A stretch of 64,000 bases of DNA, from positions 251,817 through 315,816 of the forward strand of contig PMOL01000013.1 of the NCBI GenBank assembly GCA_003162415.1, given 5' to 3'. The DNA comes from Candidatus Dormiibacterota bacterium. Its GTDB lineage: Bacteria; Chloroflexota; Dormibacteria; Aeolococcales; Aeolococcaceae. The position numbers were made by a program, and so were the translations under genes. Below are positions 53,747 through 61,575 of the stretch, in pieces. The notes beneath the pieces are model-generated. The model made no database searches, was not told the DNA's origin, and saw nothing but the letters and a program-made list of their open reading frames with translations. The first letter of the stretch is position 1; each line of letters begins with the position of its first letter.

Positions 53747-54324
53747 CAACGCAGGCAGCCCTCCTCGAGTTCGCGGAGCATTTGGCCAGGCGGAATGTCG
53801 TCGGGATCGGGCAGGTCGGTAGACTCGTAACGGTCGTTGTCTTCGAGGAGGAAGAGGTACGGGCTCTTGATAACGGTCGCCTTGAGATCAGCCCAACCGC
53901 CAATAAGCCGCAACTCAGGTGGCAGACGCTCCCAATCGCGCCGGCACCACATGCGGTCACCGAAGGCCCGAATAATGTCGTCGAGCACCTCCTCCTCCGC
54001 TTCGAGCCCCTCATTCATCAACACACCAGCGGTATCCAGCGGGGTTTCGAAGAGGATCTCCCCTTCATCACGCGGCAGAGTATCGGAGTTGGTGTACTCG
54101 GACCACACGCTCTCGGCGATGTACTCGAGAAGGTCATCGAGAGGCATCGCGACTAATCTCGATCCCTGGCGTGGGCAGTAGGAACAGCGCGTGAGTGTTC
54201 CCTCATCGTTGATATATCCCGCGATGGCGGGCTCGGCGAAATGGGCCGAACACACCGATCGGTCCCCCGCCGATTTCCAACCGCGAGCCTCCTCAAGAAG
54301 CTGGAGTTCGCTAAAGTGCCCCAT
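53743..54324 (-). CDS. HEPN/RES N-terminal domain 1 protein, separate from its RES domain
   Basis: It encodes 193 residues from the ATG at 54324 (MGHFSELQLLEEARGW). A zinc-like pair is present: CSAHF and CSYCPRQG. Then come LLEYIAESVWSEYTNSD, the D-T-A-G-V-L-M-N-E stretch and AFGDRMWCRRDWERLPPE. This is the pattern of the HEPN/RES N-terminal domain that normally precedes RES in one chain. Here it is cut from RES by a TGA overlapping a GTG. The two may be coupled subunits or one gene with a frameshift. Confidence 0.65.
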   Translation of the reverse strand: MGHFSELQLLEEARGWKSAGDRSVCSAHFAEPAIAGYINDEGTLTRCSYCPRQGSRLVAMPLDDLLEYIAESVWSEYTNSDTLPRDEGEILFETPLDTAGVLMNEGLEAEEEVLDDIIRAFGDRMWCRRDWERLPPELRLIGGWADLKATVIKSPYLFLLEDNDRYESTDLPDPDDIPPGQMLRELEEGCLRW

Positions 54325-54526
54325 CCAGATAGCGTAGAACTCGCCGCCAGGGCGTGTCGTGGCCGGTGCGACGCCAGACCTTGCTCGATCGAACCGATTG
54401 CTGCCGGCGTCCCAGAGCACAACCCTGCTGGTCGAGATCGCCCGGCTCAATAGCACGCTGTAACTCTTCGGCTGCGGTCCTCGAGGCTAGGCGCGGAGTG
54501 AAGGTGTCGTGTCGGTTCGCGGAGGT

Positions 54527-55366
54527 CTAAAGCAGAACAGCCTGCCGCTCCGCCCGTGGCGCTGCGATCTCAAGCACTCCAGTACAGCTAGGCTGAATTG
54601 TCATCAGAAGCCCCGAGTGATCACTGATTCCGAGGTGCCTCGGCGCGTCGACGTATTCGCAGTCATAAAGCTCGCCGACCAGAGGGCGCGACACGAATCC
54701 ATAGTCATATCGATAACCATCGCCTGTGCGCCCATACCAGCTGTACGCCGCCGAGTCTGGATGCAACTCTGAAAACGCTTCGACGAGGCCGCACTCTCGG
54801 ATCGCGGCGAGGGCCTCGTACTCCCATGAACGGAAGCTCGAATACCTCGGCACGTGATTTCGGTCGACGATGTTGAAGTCGCCCATGAGAACAATGTGCT
54901 CGTGAGCAGACAGCGTCCGCAGAAGGTCCAGCATCTGGTTGAGAAACGATCGCTTTCGCTCGATCTTCTCCGCCGAAGCATCACGCGAAGGGACATACGC
55001 TCCCACCAGAGCTATCGGTGCCTCGTCGCCGAGTTCGGTGATCAGCAATCGATAGGCCAGATCGGGCGTGCGGACATCGTGAGTCACGACGAGCGACCGC
55101 ACGCGATGGATGATCGCCACCCCTCGCTCCCCGATCAGTTGATCGGTCGGGGCTATAACCGTATAGCCACTGCTGCGAAATGCGTCGAGGAGCAAGCGCG
55201 TTCCGGGCGCCCCCCGTGTCTCGGTGAGCACGATGACGTCAGGATCCAGCCCAGACAAGTATCCAAGTATTCGGCTGGCTCGCTCGAGCGACGGACCCGA
55301 CACGTTGAGCGTGAAGAGGCGAAGCCTCTGACGCTCGTCATCCGCGTGGTGCATCAACGCCGCCAT
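54527..55366 (-). CDS. EEP family phosphoesterase, paralogue 2
   Basis: It encodes 279 residues from the ATG at 55366; an ATG at 55375 lies inside the promoter and is less likely. It has LFTLNVSG, VLTETRG, GAYVPSRDAS, GDFNIVDRNHVPRYSSF, YRYDYGFVS and ISDHSG. These match the paralogue at 50356-51141 along the whole length, including the shared VDR(Q/N)H(I/V)PRYSF segment. All metal ligands are present. The promoter is shared with the rightward small gene and the transcript appears leaderless. Confidence 0.8.
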   Translation of the reverse strand: MAALMHHADDERQRLRLFTLNVSGPSLERASRILGYLSGLDPDVIVLTETRGAPGTRLLLDAFRSSGYTVIAPTDQLIGERGVAIIHRVRSLVVTHDVRTPDLAYRLLITELGDEAPIALVGAYVPSRDASAEKIERKRSFLNQMLDLLRTLSAHEHIVLMGDFNIVDRNHVPRYSSFRSWEYEALAAIRECGLVEAFSELHPDSAAYSWYGRTGDGYRYDYGFVSRPLVGELYDCEYVDAPRHLGISDHSGLLMTIQPSCTGVLEIAAPRAERQAVLL

Positions 55367-55391
55367 AATTAGCATTATAATAGCATAAATG
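55364..55391. promoter_or_regulatory. Symmetric divergent promoter with leaderless starts
   Basis: The palindrome ATTATAAT (55374-55381) supplies a TATAAT -10 box on each strand. On the minus strand exactly seven bases (GCTAATT) separate it from the ATG at 55366. On the plus strand exactly seven (AGCATAA) separate it from the ATG at 55389. That is the spacing from -10 to transcription start, so both mRNAs should begin at or next to their ATG. TAGCAT units flank the centre. Confidence 0.55.
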
Positions 55392-55625
55392 GCTGCGCCC
55401 TACAACGTTCGCCTATTCGTCTACATCACGGCCGAGCATCGGCGCTTCATGAACAAATGGAGAAGCTGCGCGGAGCGAGAGGATCGGCAGATCACGCGGA
55501 GTGAGATCGTGAGGCTTGCACTTGATCGCCTCAGCGAATTGGAGTACACCAAGGCGTCTCCGTTGCTACACGAGCGGCGAGGGCGGCCTCCCACGAAACG
55601 GCGACGACTGCCATCGGCTCAGTAG
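55389..55625 (+). CDS. Small RHH-like putative DNA-binding protein
   Basis: It encodes 78 residues. After a short strand (NVRLFVYIT) there are two helices (AEHRRFMNKWRSCAERED and TRSEIVRLALDRLSEL), and the tail is strongly basic (RRGRPPTKRRRL). The S-E-I-V-R-x-A-L-x-x-L helix is typical of ribbon-helix-helix repressors or antitoxins. It may autoregulate the symmetric promoter it shares with EEP paralogue 2. Confidence 0.55.
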   Translation: MAAPYNVRLFVYITAEHRRFMNKWRSCAEREDRQITRSEIVRLALDRLSELEYTKASPLLHERRGRPPTKRRRLPSAQ

Positions 55626-55930
55626 GGTCCGCGTCTGGATCAACACTCCGAGGAGCGCGCCCCCTTCTCTGCCCGCCCCGCTATGCAGTCACGGTTCGGC
55701 AGGAGGCCGTCAAGGCTGATCCGATCCCGATCGACACTGGCCAGGACAGCGGGAGACGGGGCTCGAACGCGCAGCTTCAACCCTGGGAAGGTACCGGTCC
55801 GTTGAACTTGAGGGTGCGCGGGACCTCCTCTCGATGTGTCCCTACCCCGTTTTCGAACGATCGGCGGTCGCCCTCTGCAGATTAAGGTTGCCTGGGACGG
55901 AATCATCCGAAATCGACGACGGCTAATCGC
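55626..55930 (-). repeat. Second tRNA-Gly(CCC) 3'-half remnant with flank repeat
   Basis: Minus strand 55795-55747: CCTTCCCAGGG (anticodon loop TTCCCAG), then GTTCGAGCCCC and GTCTCCCGCTG, matching the 3' half of tRNA-Gly(CCC) better than the copy at 13720 does. The flank to 55865 aligns with those at 13767-13845 and 45790-45870. No gene is supported in this gap. Confidence 0.5.
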
Positions 55931-58243
55931 TTAAACCGTCGGGAAGTGCAACAGCGTGTCCCCTCTGAGCGTTCGTGTCCCGAAGTCGAGACTTTGCGGA
56001 TCGTGGAGTCGCGGAGGGAGCTCCAGAAGCACTACTGGCATTTTCCACGCCGTGAGCGGCTTGAAGCGCTTTGGGAGTCTCGCACTCGTCATGCCCGCAG
56101 CGTTTCTGTCCAAGAGAGCCGCGCGTACGGCTCGATCGTCAATTTGCACCCTTTGACCCATTTCTTGAAAATCGTGAAACATCGTCGTCGGAGTGGGAAC
56201 GCCATCACTAACCTCTGCCGCCAGAAGCTGTGATCCCAGGCGCGCAAGCGCCGTTTCGAGCTGTTGCTTGCCAGCCGAGGCTCCTTGGCCCAGTTCGTTT
56301 CGAACCGTTGCCAGCTGGTCGTGGCGAAGTAACGCCAGCCATCCGAGTGGCTCTCCCTCGTCAAGAGCCGTATTCACCGCTTCGTGGGTCAACGACCGTT
56401 TGCACCTAGCGCTGAGCGAATCGCCCAGAAAGGCAATTTTTGCCGAGAGCGACGGTGGAGGAACGAAGATTGCGGCATCAAAGCGCTGACTGCGCTTGAT
56501 CGCATTATCGGTCTTCTCAATCCAGTTGGTATTGACGAAATACAGAACTCGGCGTTGCTCCCAGAGTTTCGCGAGCTTAGGCAACATGCTTGTGGTCAAG
56601 AAGCGGCCAAACGGGTCGCTGTCCTTGCGTTCGCGCAACAGCTCGTCGATCTCGTCGAAGAGAACCACGCACCGATCAAGTTCCATCACCGACTTGAAAA
56701 CGGCATCGGCGCGCGCCGGCACGTTCGCCATGCCATCCGCCAGAAACTGCGACGCTTGGATCTCGACGTACTCCCATCCCAACGCACTCGCCAGCGCCTC
56801 CACCAGCGTCGTCTTGCCAGTACCCGGCGGCCCGAACAAAATCGCCCCTCGAGCTTGGGAGTCGCCGATGAGGTGGGCATCGGGCTCGAGCCACTCGCCT
56901 GGCTGCTTGCCGTGGCGAATCGGATTCAGGAAAAGTCCTGCGAGTAGATTCCCTGTAGTCCAACCATCGACCACCGGCCACGTGTCCCCGCGCTTTCGAA
57001 GAACCGTCAGAGCCTCACCCTCCTCGGGCCACCGAGGAGTCGTTACCTCAAGGGTGCGTGCCGCTGCCTCGCGCGCCCAGCACCCGACGAGTCGCCAGAG
57101 CAATTGCAAAAAGGAGAACACCGCAGCCGTCGCCCAGGCCTCGGGTTCAGTTTGCTGGGGATGATGTTCCGAACACCAGCCCATGGCGCCAGCGGCGATC
57201 GGTCGTTGCCCAGCCTCCGTTGATCGCCAGGCAACGAGAAGACGATGAGCATGTGGGCGCAGCAGATCCCGATATTCGACGGCGTCACGCCGAAGCGCAG
57301 GACGTATCAACTCTCCTAAGGTCTCAAACGTATAGCAGTACGCGTTGCCGACCAGTGGATAGTGAAAGAGCGGCTCCCCACGCCGCCATCCACCAGCGTC
57401 CTCTTGGGCGCCAAAGAAGGCCGCAAGCCCTGCCTTGACCAGTGCGAGCGTGGCTGCCTGGCGCATCTCATCGCGGTCGCCGAACTCAACGATCGTCGCT
57501 AGTGCCCATGCGAGTTGATGGGGGTCGAATCGATCAGATCCGCTATCTCTCAGTGCTACTTGCATCCCCAGCGTCGCACGGCACCACAAGAGCACGATCG
57601 CTGCGCGATCAGCGACACCCGCCCCTTTGGTTCCCACCTTGACCTTACGCTCTCGTGCCCCGCGCAGACACCGCATACCCCAGTACGACAGAAATGCATT
57701 GGGTGGGTATGTTCGCTCATCCGCAAGCGTACCCGCGCCACCACCGATAGTGGCATGCTCGGCAATGCCCTGTCTTCCGCTATCCGCGGCCACACGAGCC
57801 CACGCGAACCACAGCAGCTCACTCACATGGCGCCTAGTCGAAGGTGTGAAAACGGAGTGATCGGCCCGCTCAAGGATGATCGGCAAAGTGCGCACCCGAC
57901 AGTACGTCTGCGCCGCCCCGTCACTCTCCCAGCTCACGCCGCTACCAAGCGCACTCAGCGCGAAGTCATCGATCAGCTGCTGGAGCCACAGTCTCTTGGC
58001 GGCATCATCCTCGGTTGGAAGATCACCCAACGACTGCAGACACGATGCGCTCGTCGACAAGTGGCGCATGCCGCGTCCTGCATTGGTGGCCGCCGGCAAC
58101 GGCTCACCCGCATTGACGCGGTACCATGGGAGCCCGTCCGCCTTGAAGCCGCGCAAACTGGTCTCATGCAGTTTGCATTGAGTCGCGAGCTGTCGCCGCG
58201 CCTCACGGAGTTCCTCAAAGCTAACCGACAGATCGGACGTCAA
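55931..58243 (-). CDS. AAA+ ATPase with long uncharacterised N-terminal region
   Basis: It encodes 770 residues. Residues 1-440 are helical with many Trp/Arg and resemble no domain I recognise (LLWFAWARVAADSG, GGWRRGEPLFHYPLVGN). The AAA+ core follows: Walker A GPPGTGKTT at about 470, Walker B CVVLFDEIDEL at about 530, a sensor-1 Asn in LYFVNTNW and the R-S-Q-R-F-D arginine finger. The C-terminus is a helical lid plus about 130 residues. Its start overlaps the stop of the NDT-MazG gene, so the two are made together. It could remodel or gate a nucleic-acid or enzyme complex. Confidence 0.75.
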   Translation of the reverse strand: MTSDLSVSFEELREARRQLATQCKLHETSLRGFKADGLPWYRVNAGEPLPAATNAGRGMRHLSTSASCLQSLGDLPTEDDAAKRLWLQQLIDDFALSALGSGVSWESDGAAQTYCRVRTLPIILERADHSVFTPSTRRHVSELLWFAWARVAADSGRQGIAEHATIGGGAGTLADERTYPPNAFLSYWGMRCLRGARERKVKVGTKGAGVADRAAIVLLWCRATLGMQVALRDSGSDRFDPHQLAWALATIVEFGDRDEMRQAATLALVKAGLAAFFGAQEDAGGWRRGEPLFHYPLVGNAYCYTFETLGELIRPALRRDAVEYRDLLRPHAHRLLVAWRSTEAGQRPIAAGAMGWCSEHHPQQTEPEAWATAAVFSFLQLLWRLVGCWAREAAARTLEVTTPRWPEEGEALTVLRKRGDTWPVVDGWTTGNLLAGLFLNPIRHGKQPGEWLEPDAHLIGDSQARGAILFGPPGTGKTTLVEALASALGWEYVEIQASQFLADGMANVPARADAVFKSVMELDRCVVLFDEIDELLRERKDSDPFGRFLTTSMLPKLAKLWEQRRVLYFVNTNWIEKTDNAIKRSQRFDAAIFVPPPSLSAKIAFLGDSLSARCKRSLTHEAVNTALDEGEPLGWLALLRHDQLATVRNELGQGASAGKQQLETALARLGSQLLAAEVSDGVPTPTTMFHDFQEMGQRVQIDDRAVRAALLDRNAAGMTSARLPKRFKPLTAWKMPVVLLELPPRLHDPQSLDFGTRTLRGDTLLHFPTV

Positions 58244-59010
58244 GGCAAATCGTGCTCCGCCGGAACCCGTCCTCGTGCGACCTCCATCTCTTTGGTGGAG
58301 ACCGCGTCAGCCAAGTCCACGCCAATGGCATTTGCGAGATGCACGAGGTAGAGCTGGACGTCGGCCAACTCATCCGCCATCGAGTCCGCCGTGTAACGGC
58401 GATCGCGGTGCAGCCCGAGTTCCTTCCGAATTGCCCGCGCCAGTTCTCCTATCTCCTCCACCAAGAGCAGCATGATTTGATTTGGACGTTCGCCGTCGTA
58501 TCCTCGGCGGGCACTCACCAGGCGGTAATGCTCTTGCAGCGCTCGGATTGGAGCGCCCCGACGCCCAACACGTTCGCGCTGAACTACCTCGGTTGCAGCG
58601 TGCGGGCTCGGCACTAAAGTAACCATGGCCGCGAGTGTCACATCGCTTGGAAGGGTTGAGGTGAAGATCGGGATCCCGGCCGCAGTCGCGAACCCGATCT
58701 CGAGGCACGCGCTGCTGCCCACATATCCGTCCAGAGTGTGGAGCCACACGAAGTCCGCGGACAACATCAGGCCAAGATGTCGCGCCTCGATGTCGCCAGG
58801 TGTCGCACCGTCACTTGTTCGCGTGTAAACGAAGCCATGGCTCTCACTGACAAAGTCGAGTTCAATCGGCGACACCACGTTGAGCCCGAGATCGCGCAAG
58901 GTCTCGAACGTGCTCACCAGCCCTTGCCAATCTCTGCGAAACGACCCGCAGAGGGCGACGTTGAGCGTCGGATTCAGGGGCGTCTCCTCCAGTCTAACTT
59001 GGACCGCCAT
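58240..59010 (-). CDS. Nucleoside 2-deoxyribosyltransferase-like/MazG fusion
   Basis: It encodes 256 residues from an ATG with AAGGAG upstream. Residues 15-125 are NDT-like: VALCGSFRRD, LNVVSPIELDF, SADFVWLHTLDGYVGSSACL then EIGFATAAGIPI; the catalytic-type Glu is in CLEIGFA. Residues 150-250 are a MazG-type all-alpha pyrophosphatase: MLLLVEEIGELARAIRKELG and DELADVQLYLVHLANAIG, with the E-E-x-x-E ... D-x-x-D metal site. Together they suggest hydrolysis of a nucleotide to its monophosphate and removal or exchange of the base. It is the first gene of an operon with the AAA+ ATPase. Confidence 0.75.
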   Translation of the reverse strand: MAVQVRLEETPLNPTLNVALCGSFRRDWQGLVSTFETLRDLGLNVVSPIELDFVSESHGFVYTRTSDGATPGDIEARHLGLMLSADFVWLHTLDGYVGSSACLEIGFATAAGIPIFTSTLPSDVTLAAMVTLVPSPHAATEVVQRERVGRRGAPIRALQEHYRLVSARRGYDGERPNQIMLLLVEEIGELARAIRKELGLHRDRRYTADSMADELADVQLYLVHLANAIGVDLADAVSTKEMEVARGRVPAEHDLP

Positions 59011-59013
59011 TGT

Positions 59014-59081
59014 GCTCCTTAGCGGAATTTGAAGACCCTCAGCTTAAGGCGCTTATAGCATATATGTTCGCCAATAGGCAA
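59014..59081 (-). promoter_or_regulatory. Promoter of the NDT-MazG/AAA operon
   Basis: Minus strand: TTGCCT (59081-59076), then an 18-bp spacer, then the extended -10 TGCTATAAG, with TATGCTATAA at 59062-59053. A ribosome binding site AAGGAG is at 59020-59015. The TATGCTA core matches the operators at 48863 and 55366. Confidence 0.5.
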
Positions 59082-59136
59082 CACATCACGCACATCTCGG
59101 CAATACCGCAGATTCGTCGGTCTCTAAGGGATCCCC

Positions 59137-59394
59137 ATGCCGGGGTTGCGAGGCCAGCACCTCTACGAGCTCAGTGAACTGGCGGGTCCGGGATCGTCTG
59201 GTAGTCCAATCGTCCTCAAGCCCCTAGTGCGCCTCATGGGAGCCCCGTCCTGGCACGTGATCGGCGAGTATATCGGCGAGCACTTCGTGCACGCCGAAGG
59301 TCGGGTTGCATTCGCAGGATATGCCTCGAGCGTTGATGCCTTGATCGAGTGGAGACCGCAATTGCTCGGCGGAAGAACGATCTTCGAGCTCTAG
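59137..59394 (+). pseudogene. Trypsin-like protease C-terminal fragment
   Basis: It encodes 85 residues with GPGSSGSPIVLKP, the G-x-S-G-S-P of chymotrypsin-fold proteases, followed by WHVIGEYIGEH and a short end. The His and Asp parts of the triad are absent, so it is a remnant. Confidence 0.45.
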
Positions 59395-59837
59395 TCGCCC
59401 AGTCAACTCTCAGGCCTAGGGGCACCGCTGCTGCCTTAGTCATGGGTAGTCGCCAGGAATGCGGATGGATGCGTCTGCTCAAATCCCCGCGAGCCGATGG
59501 ACGCTGCGTGGCACGCGGACGCGATGGTCCCGCACCAACTTCACTCGGTCGCTGCTACTGACCATGCCGCGGTTCGCACGAATTGCATGTTCGCGTGCAC
59601 GCCGACCGAGGTAACGAGACGAAACTGCTCGCCGTACTTGCCGGGGTCGCGAGCATCGGATCAAACGAACGCTCTGGCTGCCGGTAACCCTGCTCATCCT
59701 CGTCATGGCTTGGGCGCTCCTGGGCCCCAGTGAGGTTCCACTTCATCGCCTTGAACGCGTGATTCGCGCTGTGCGCCGGCCTCCAGTCTGATCCCGACTC
59801 ATGGCACCTCCGCCCACGATGGATCCCAACGACGCCG
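59395..59837. other. Gene-poor stretch with a possible TM-peptide trace
   Basis: A frame reads RTLWLPVTLLILVMAWALLG and ends at 59791, but it has no start. No other content is supported. Confidence 0.3.
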
Positions 59838-60146
59838 AGCTCAATCTATTATCAGCTCGGATCGCGAACCTACGATCCGAGCAAGAACAGCTTCCTCTCG
59901 CCGGACCACTTCCAGATGGGTGCGCCGGCCCAGGATCTGTCGATTCAGACCGATCCGCTCACGGCTCATGCGTACGCGTTCGTCAATGGTGATCCGGTCA
60001 ATCCGTTCGATCCCACTGGATATGGGGTGGCCTGTGATGGCGGTGGCAACTGCGGCAACGACTACGACAAGAGCAACGGAGGCTGCGGCCCGAGCAAGTG
60101 TCCGGTGCCCGAACGTGAGGACTATGGCCCCCGCTCGTCAGCGTAG
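59838..60146 (+). pseudogene. RHS-repeat core fragment
   Basis: The frame YYQLGSRTYDPSKNSFLSPD, then TDPLTAHAYAFVNGDPVNPF and DPTGY is the end of the RHS core. About 35 residues follow to the stop at 60146. Real RHS proteins carry a toxin tail after DPxG, and what remains here (Cys-rich CDGGGNCGND ... GGCGPSKCPVPE) may be a short tail or junk. The long repeat part is missing. Confidence 0.55.
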
Positions 60147-60253
60147 GCAACCGACTGTGGGCGGATTCCATCCGCAGACACCCGCTCCCCCACTCCGAAG
60201 CCGACAACTGCGGGCAGTGCCCGGCGAACCTCCGGGGTCGCCTTTGACGTGAC

Positions 60254-61036
60254 TCATGCGCTCTCGCCTGCCGAGCGGAGTCGCGCAACATATAGCCCCC
60301 GGGCTGAATCGAAGCCCTCAGAGTCGAACGTCACCTCGAAACCGGCGCTGCCGAAGGCATCCACGTAGTCGTTGGCGCTAAACAGACCGAATGTGTGTCG
60401 TTCGAGCACTTGCCGAATGCCATTTGGCGTGGCAACGGCGTAGGCCACCTCCCGCAACACGGACCGACCGCGACGCTGCGCTCGGTCGACCATAGCGACG
60501 GTGAGGTGAGGGAGATTCACGGTCCGCAAATCACCGGTCGGCAGGTCGACCCACCGTTCGTAGGGGATGAATGGTTCCACCAAGCAGATTCCGTTTGGAA
60601 CGAGATGCGCCGCGAAAGTCTGTGCGGTCCGCTGCAATCCCGGCAGGTCGCGGGCGTACGTGATCGAGCTGAAGAGGCAGGTCACGACATCATAACGACG
60701 GCCGGTAGCAAAGCTGCGCATGTCGCCGAGATGGAAGCGAAGACCGGGATTGCGCCTGCGTGCGATGCGCAGCATCTCCACGCTTGCGTCCACCCCCTCG
60801 CAGTGGTAGTGCTGCCGCAGCTGCTCGATATGCAGTCCCGTCCCGCACGCAACGTCGAGAAGTGTCACCGCGCCAGGGAGTGCGGCGCGTACCAACTCAA
60901 CCAACCGAGTTGCCTGCGCGGCATAGTCGCGCTCTACCGTATAGAGAGCATCGTAGAATTCGGCCGAGTCACTAAACGGTGACGTCCACGGCCCCGCCGA
61001 CTCACCGACGACATGCGAAGGCGTCTGCCGGGTCAA
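60254..61036 (-). CDS. SAM-dependent methyltransferase
   Basis: It encodes 260 residues. The class I motifs are LLDVACGTGLHIEQL (motif I), GVDASVEMLRIARRR, FHLGDMRSF and VVTCLFSSITYARD. The sequence LVEPFIPYERWVDLPTGDLR, then a C-terminal DYVDAFGSAGFEVTF is the pattern of TylM1/DesVI-type N-methyltransferases that act on amino sugars. The substrate is not certain. It is the last gene of a three-gene operon with overlapping ends. Confidence 0.75.
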   Translation of the reverse strand: MTRQTPSHVVGESAGPWTSPFSDSAEFYDALYTVERDYAAQATRLVELVRAALPGAVTLLDVACGTGLHIEQLRQHYHCEGVDASVEMLRIARRRNPGLRFHLGDMRSFATGRRYDVVTCLFSSITYARDLPGLQRTAQTFAAHLVPNGICLVEPFIPYERWVDLPTGDLRTVNLPHLTVAMVDRAQRRGRSVLREVAYAVATPNGIRQVLERHTFGLFSANDYVDAFGSAGFEVTFDSEGFDSARGLYVARLRSAGESA

Positions 61037-61575
61037 AAGGCGCGCACCAAGTCGAACAGGAGCAATCCTACGAAGGCCAAGGTAAGAACGCCGAAGAGTA
61101 TGGTCATCATGACCTTGGTCTTAACGCCATAGGAGCGTCGCATCCTTAGCGTCGTACTAGCGACCGTGAGCGTCCCCACCTGAGACAACCGCGACGCCCC
61201 GCTGAAGAGCCCAGCCAGCGGCATCATCGCCTCGAGTTCCTCAGCCCGGGCAGACCAGTAGTCCTGGTAGGTCCTGATACGAAGGGTCATCGAGCCGAAC
61301 ATGACGGACATGATTATCCCAGCCAGCGCCACGATCGCACCGACCAGGGCGAGAAATACCTTGTTGGAGGTGCCGGCGAATGAGGGGGAGACAGCACCGG
61401 CAACCAACAGGATGGCGAACTGCACAAAGAGACCGGTGACCTGCCACGACAGCTGGCCATCGTAGACAGCCATCTGCACCGCTGCGGCGTATTGGGCGCG
61501 GAGATCCTCAGGCTGCGCAGCATATGCCTGACCTTCCGCACTACCGCTAGGGAGCGAAGTCCCTTGAGCGGTCAC
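61033..61575 (-). CDS. Multi-TM protein in a HAD-methyltransferase operon
   Basis: It encodes 180 residues. It has an N-terminal soluble helix (LRAQYAAAVQMAVYDGQLSW), then a TM pair at about 45-95, a helical segment (YQDYWSARAEELEAMMPLA), and a C-terminal TM (MMTILFGVLTLAFVGLLLF). The layout recalls SLATT-like proteins. It overlaps both neighbours by four bases. Function unknown. Confidence 0.6.
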   Translation of the reverse strand: MTAQGTSLPSGSAEGQAYAAQPEDLRAQYAAAVQMAVYDGQLSWQVTGLFVQFAILLVAGAVSPSFAGTSNKVFLALVGAIVALAGIIMSVMFGSMTLRIRTYQDYWSARAEELEAMMPLAGLFSGASRLSQVGTLTVASTTLRMRRSYGVKTKVMMTILFGVLTLAFVGLLLFDLVRAF

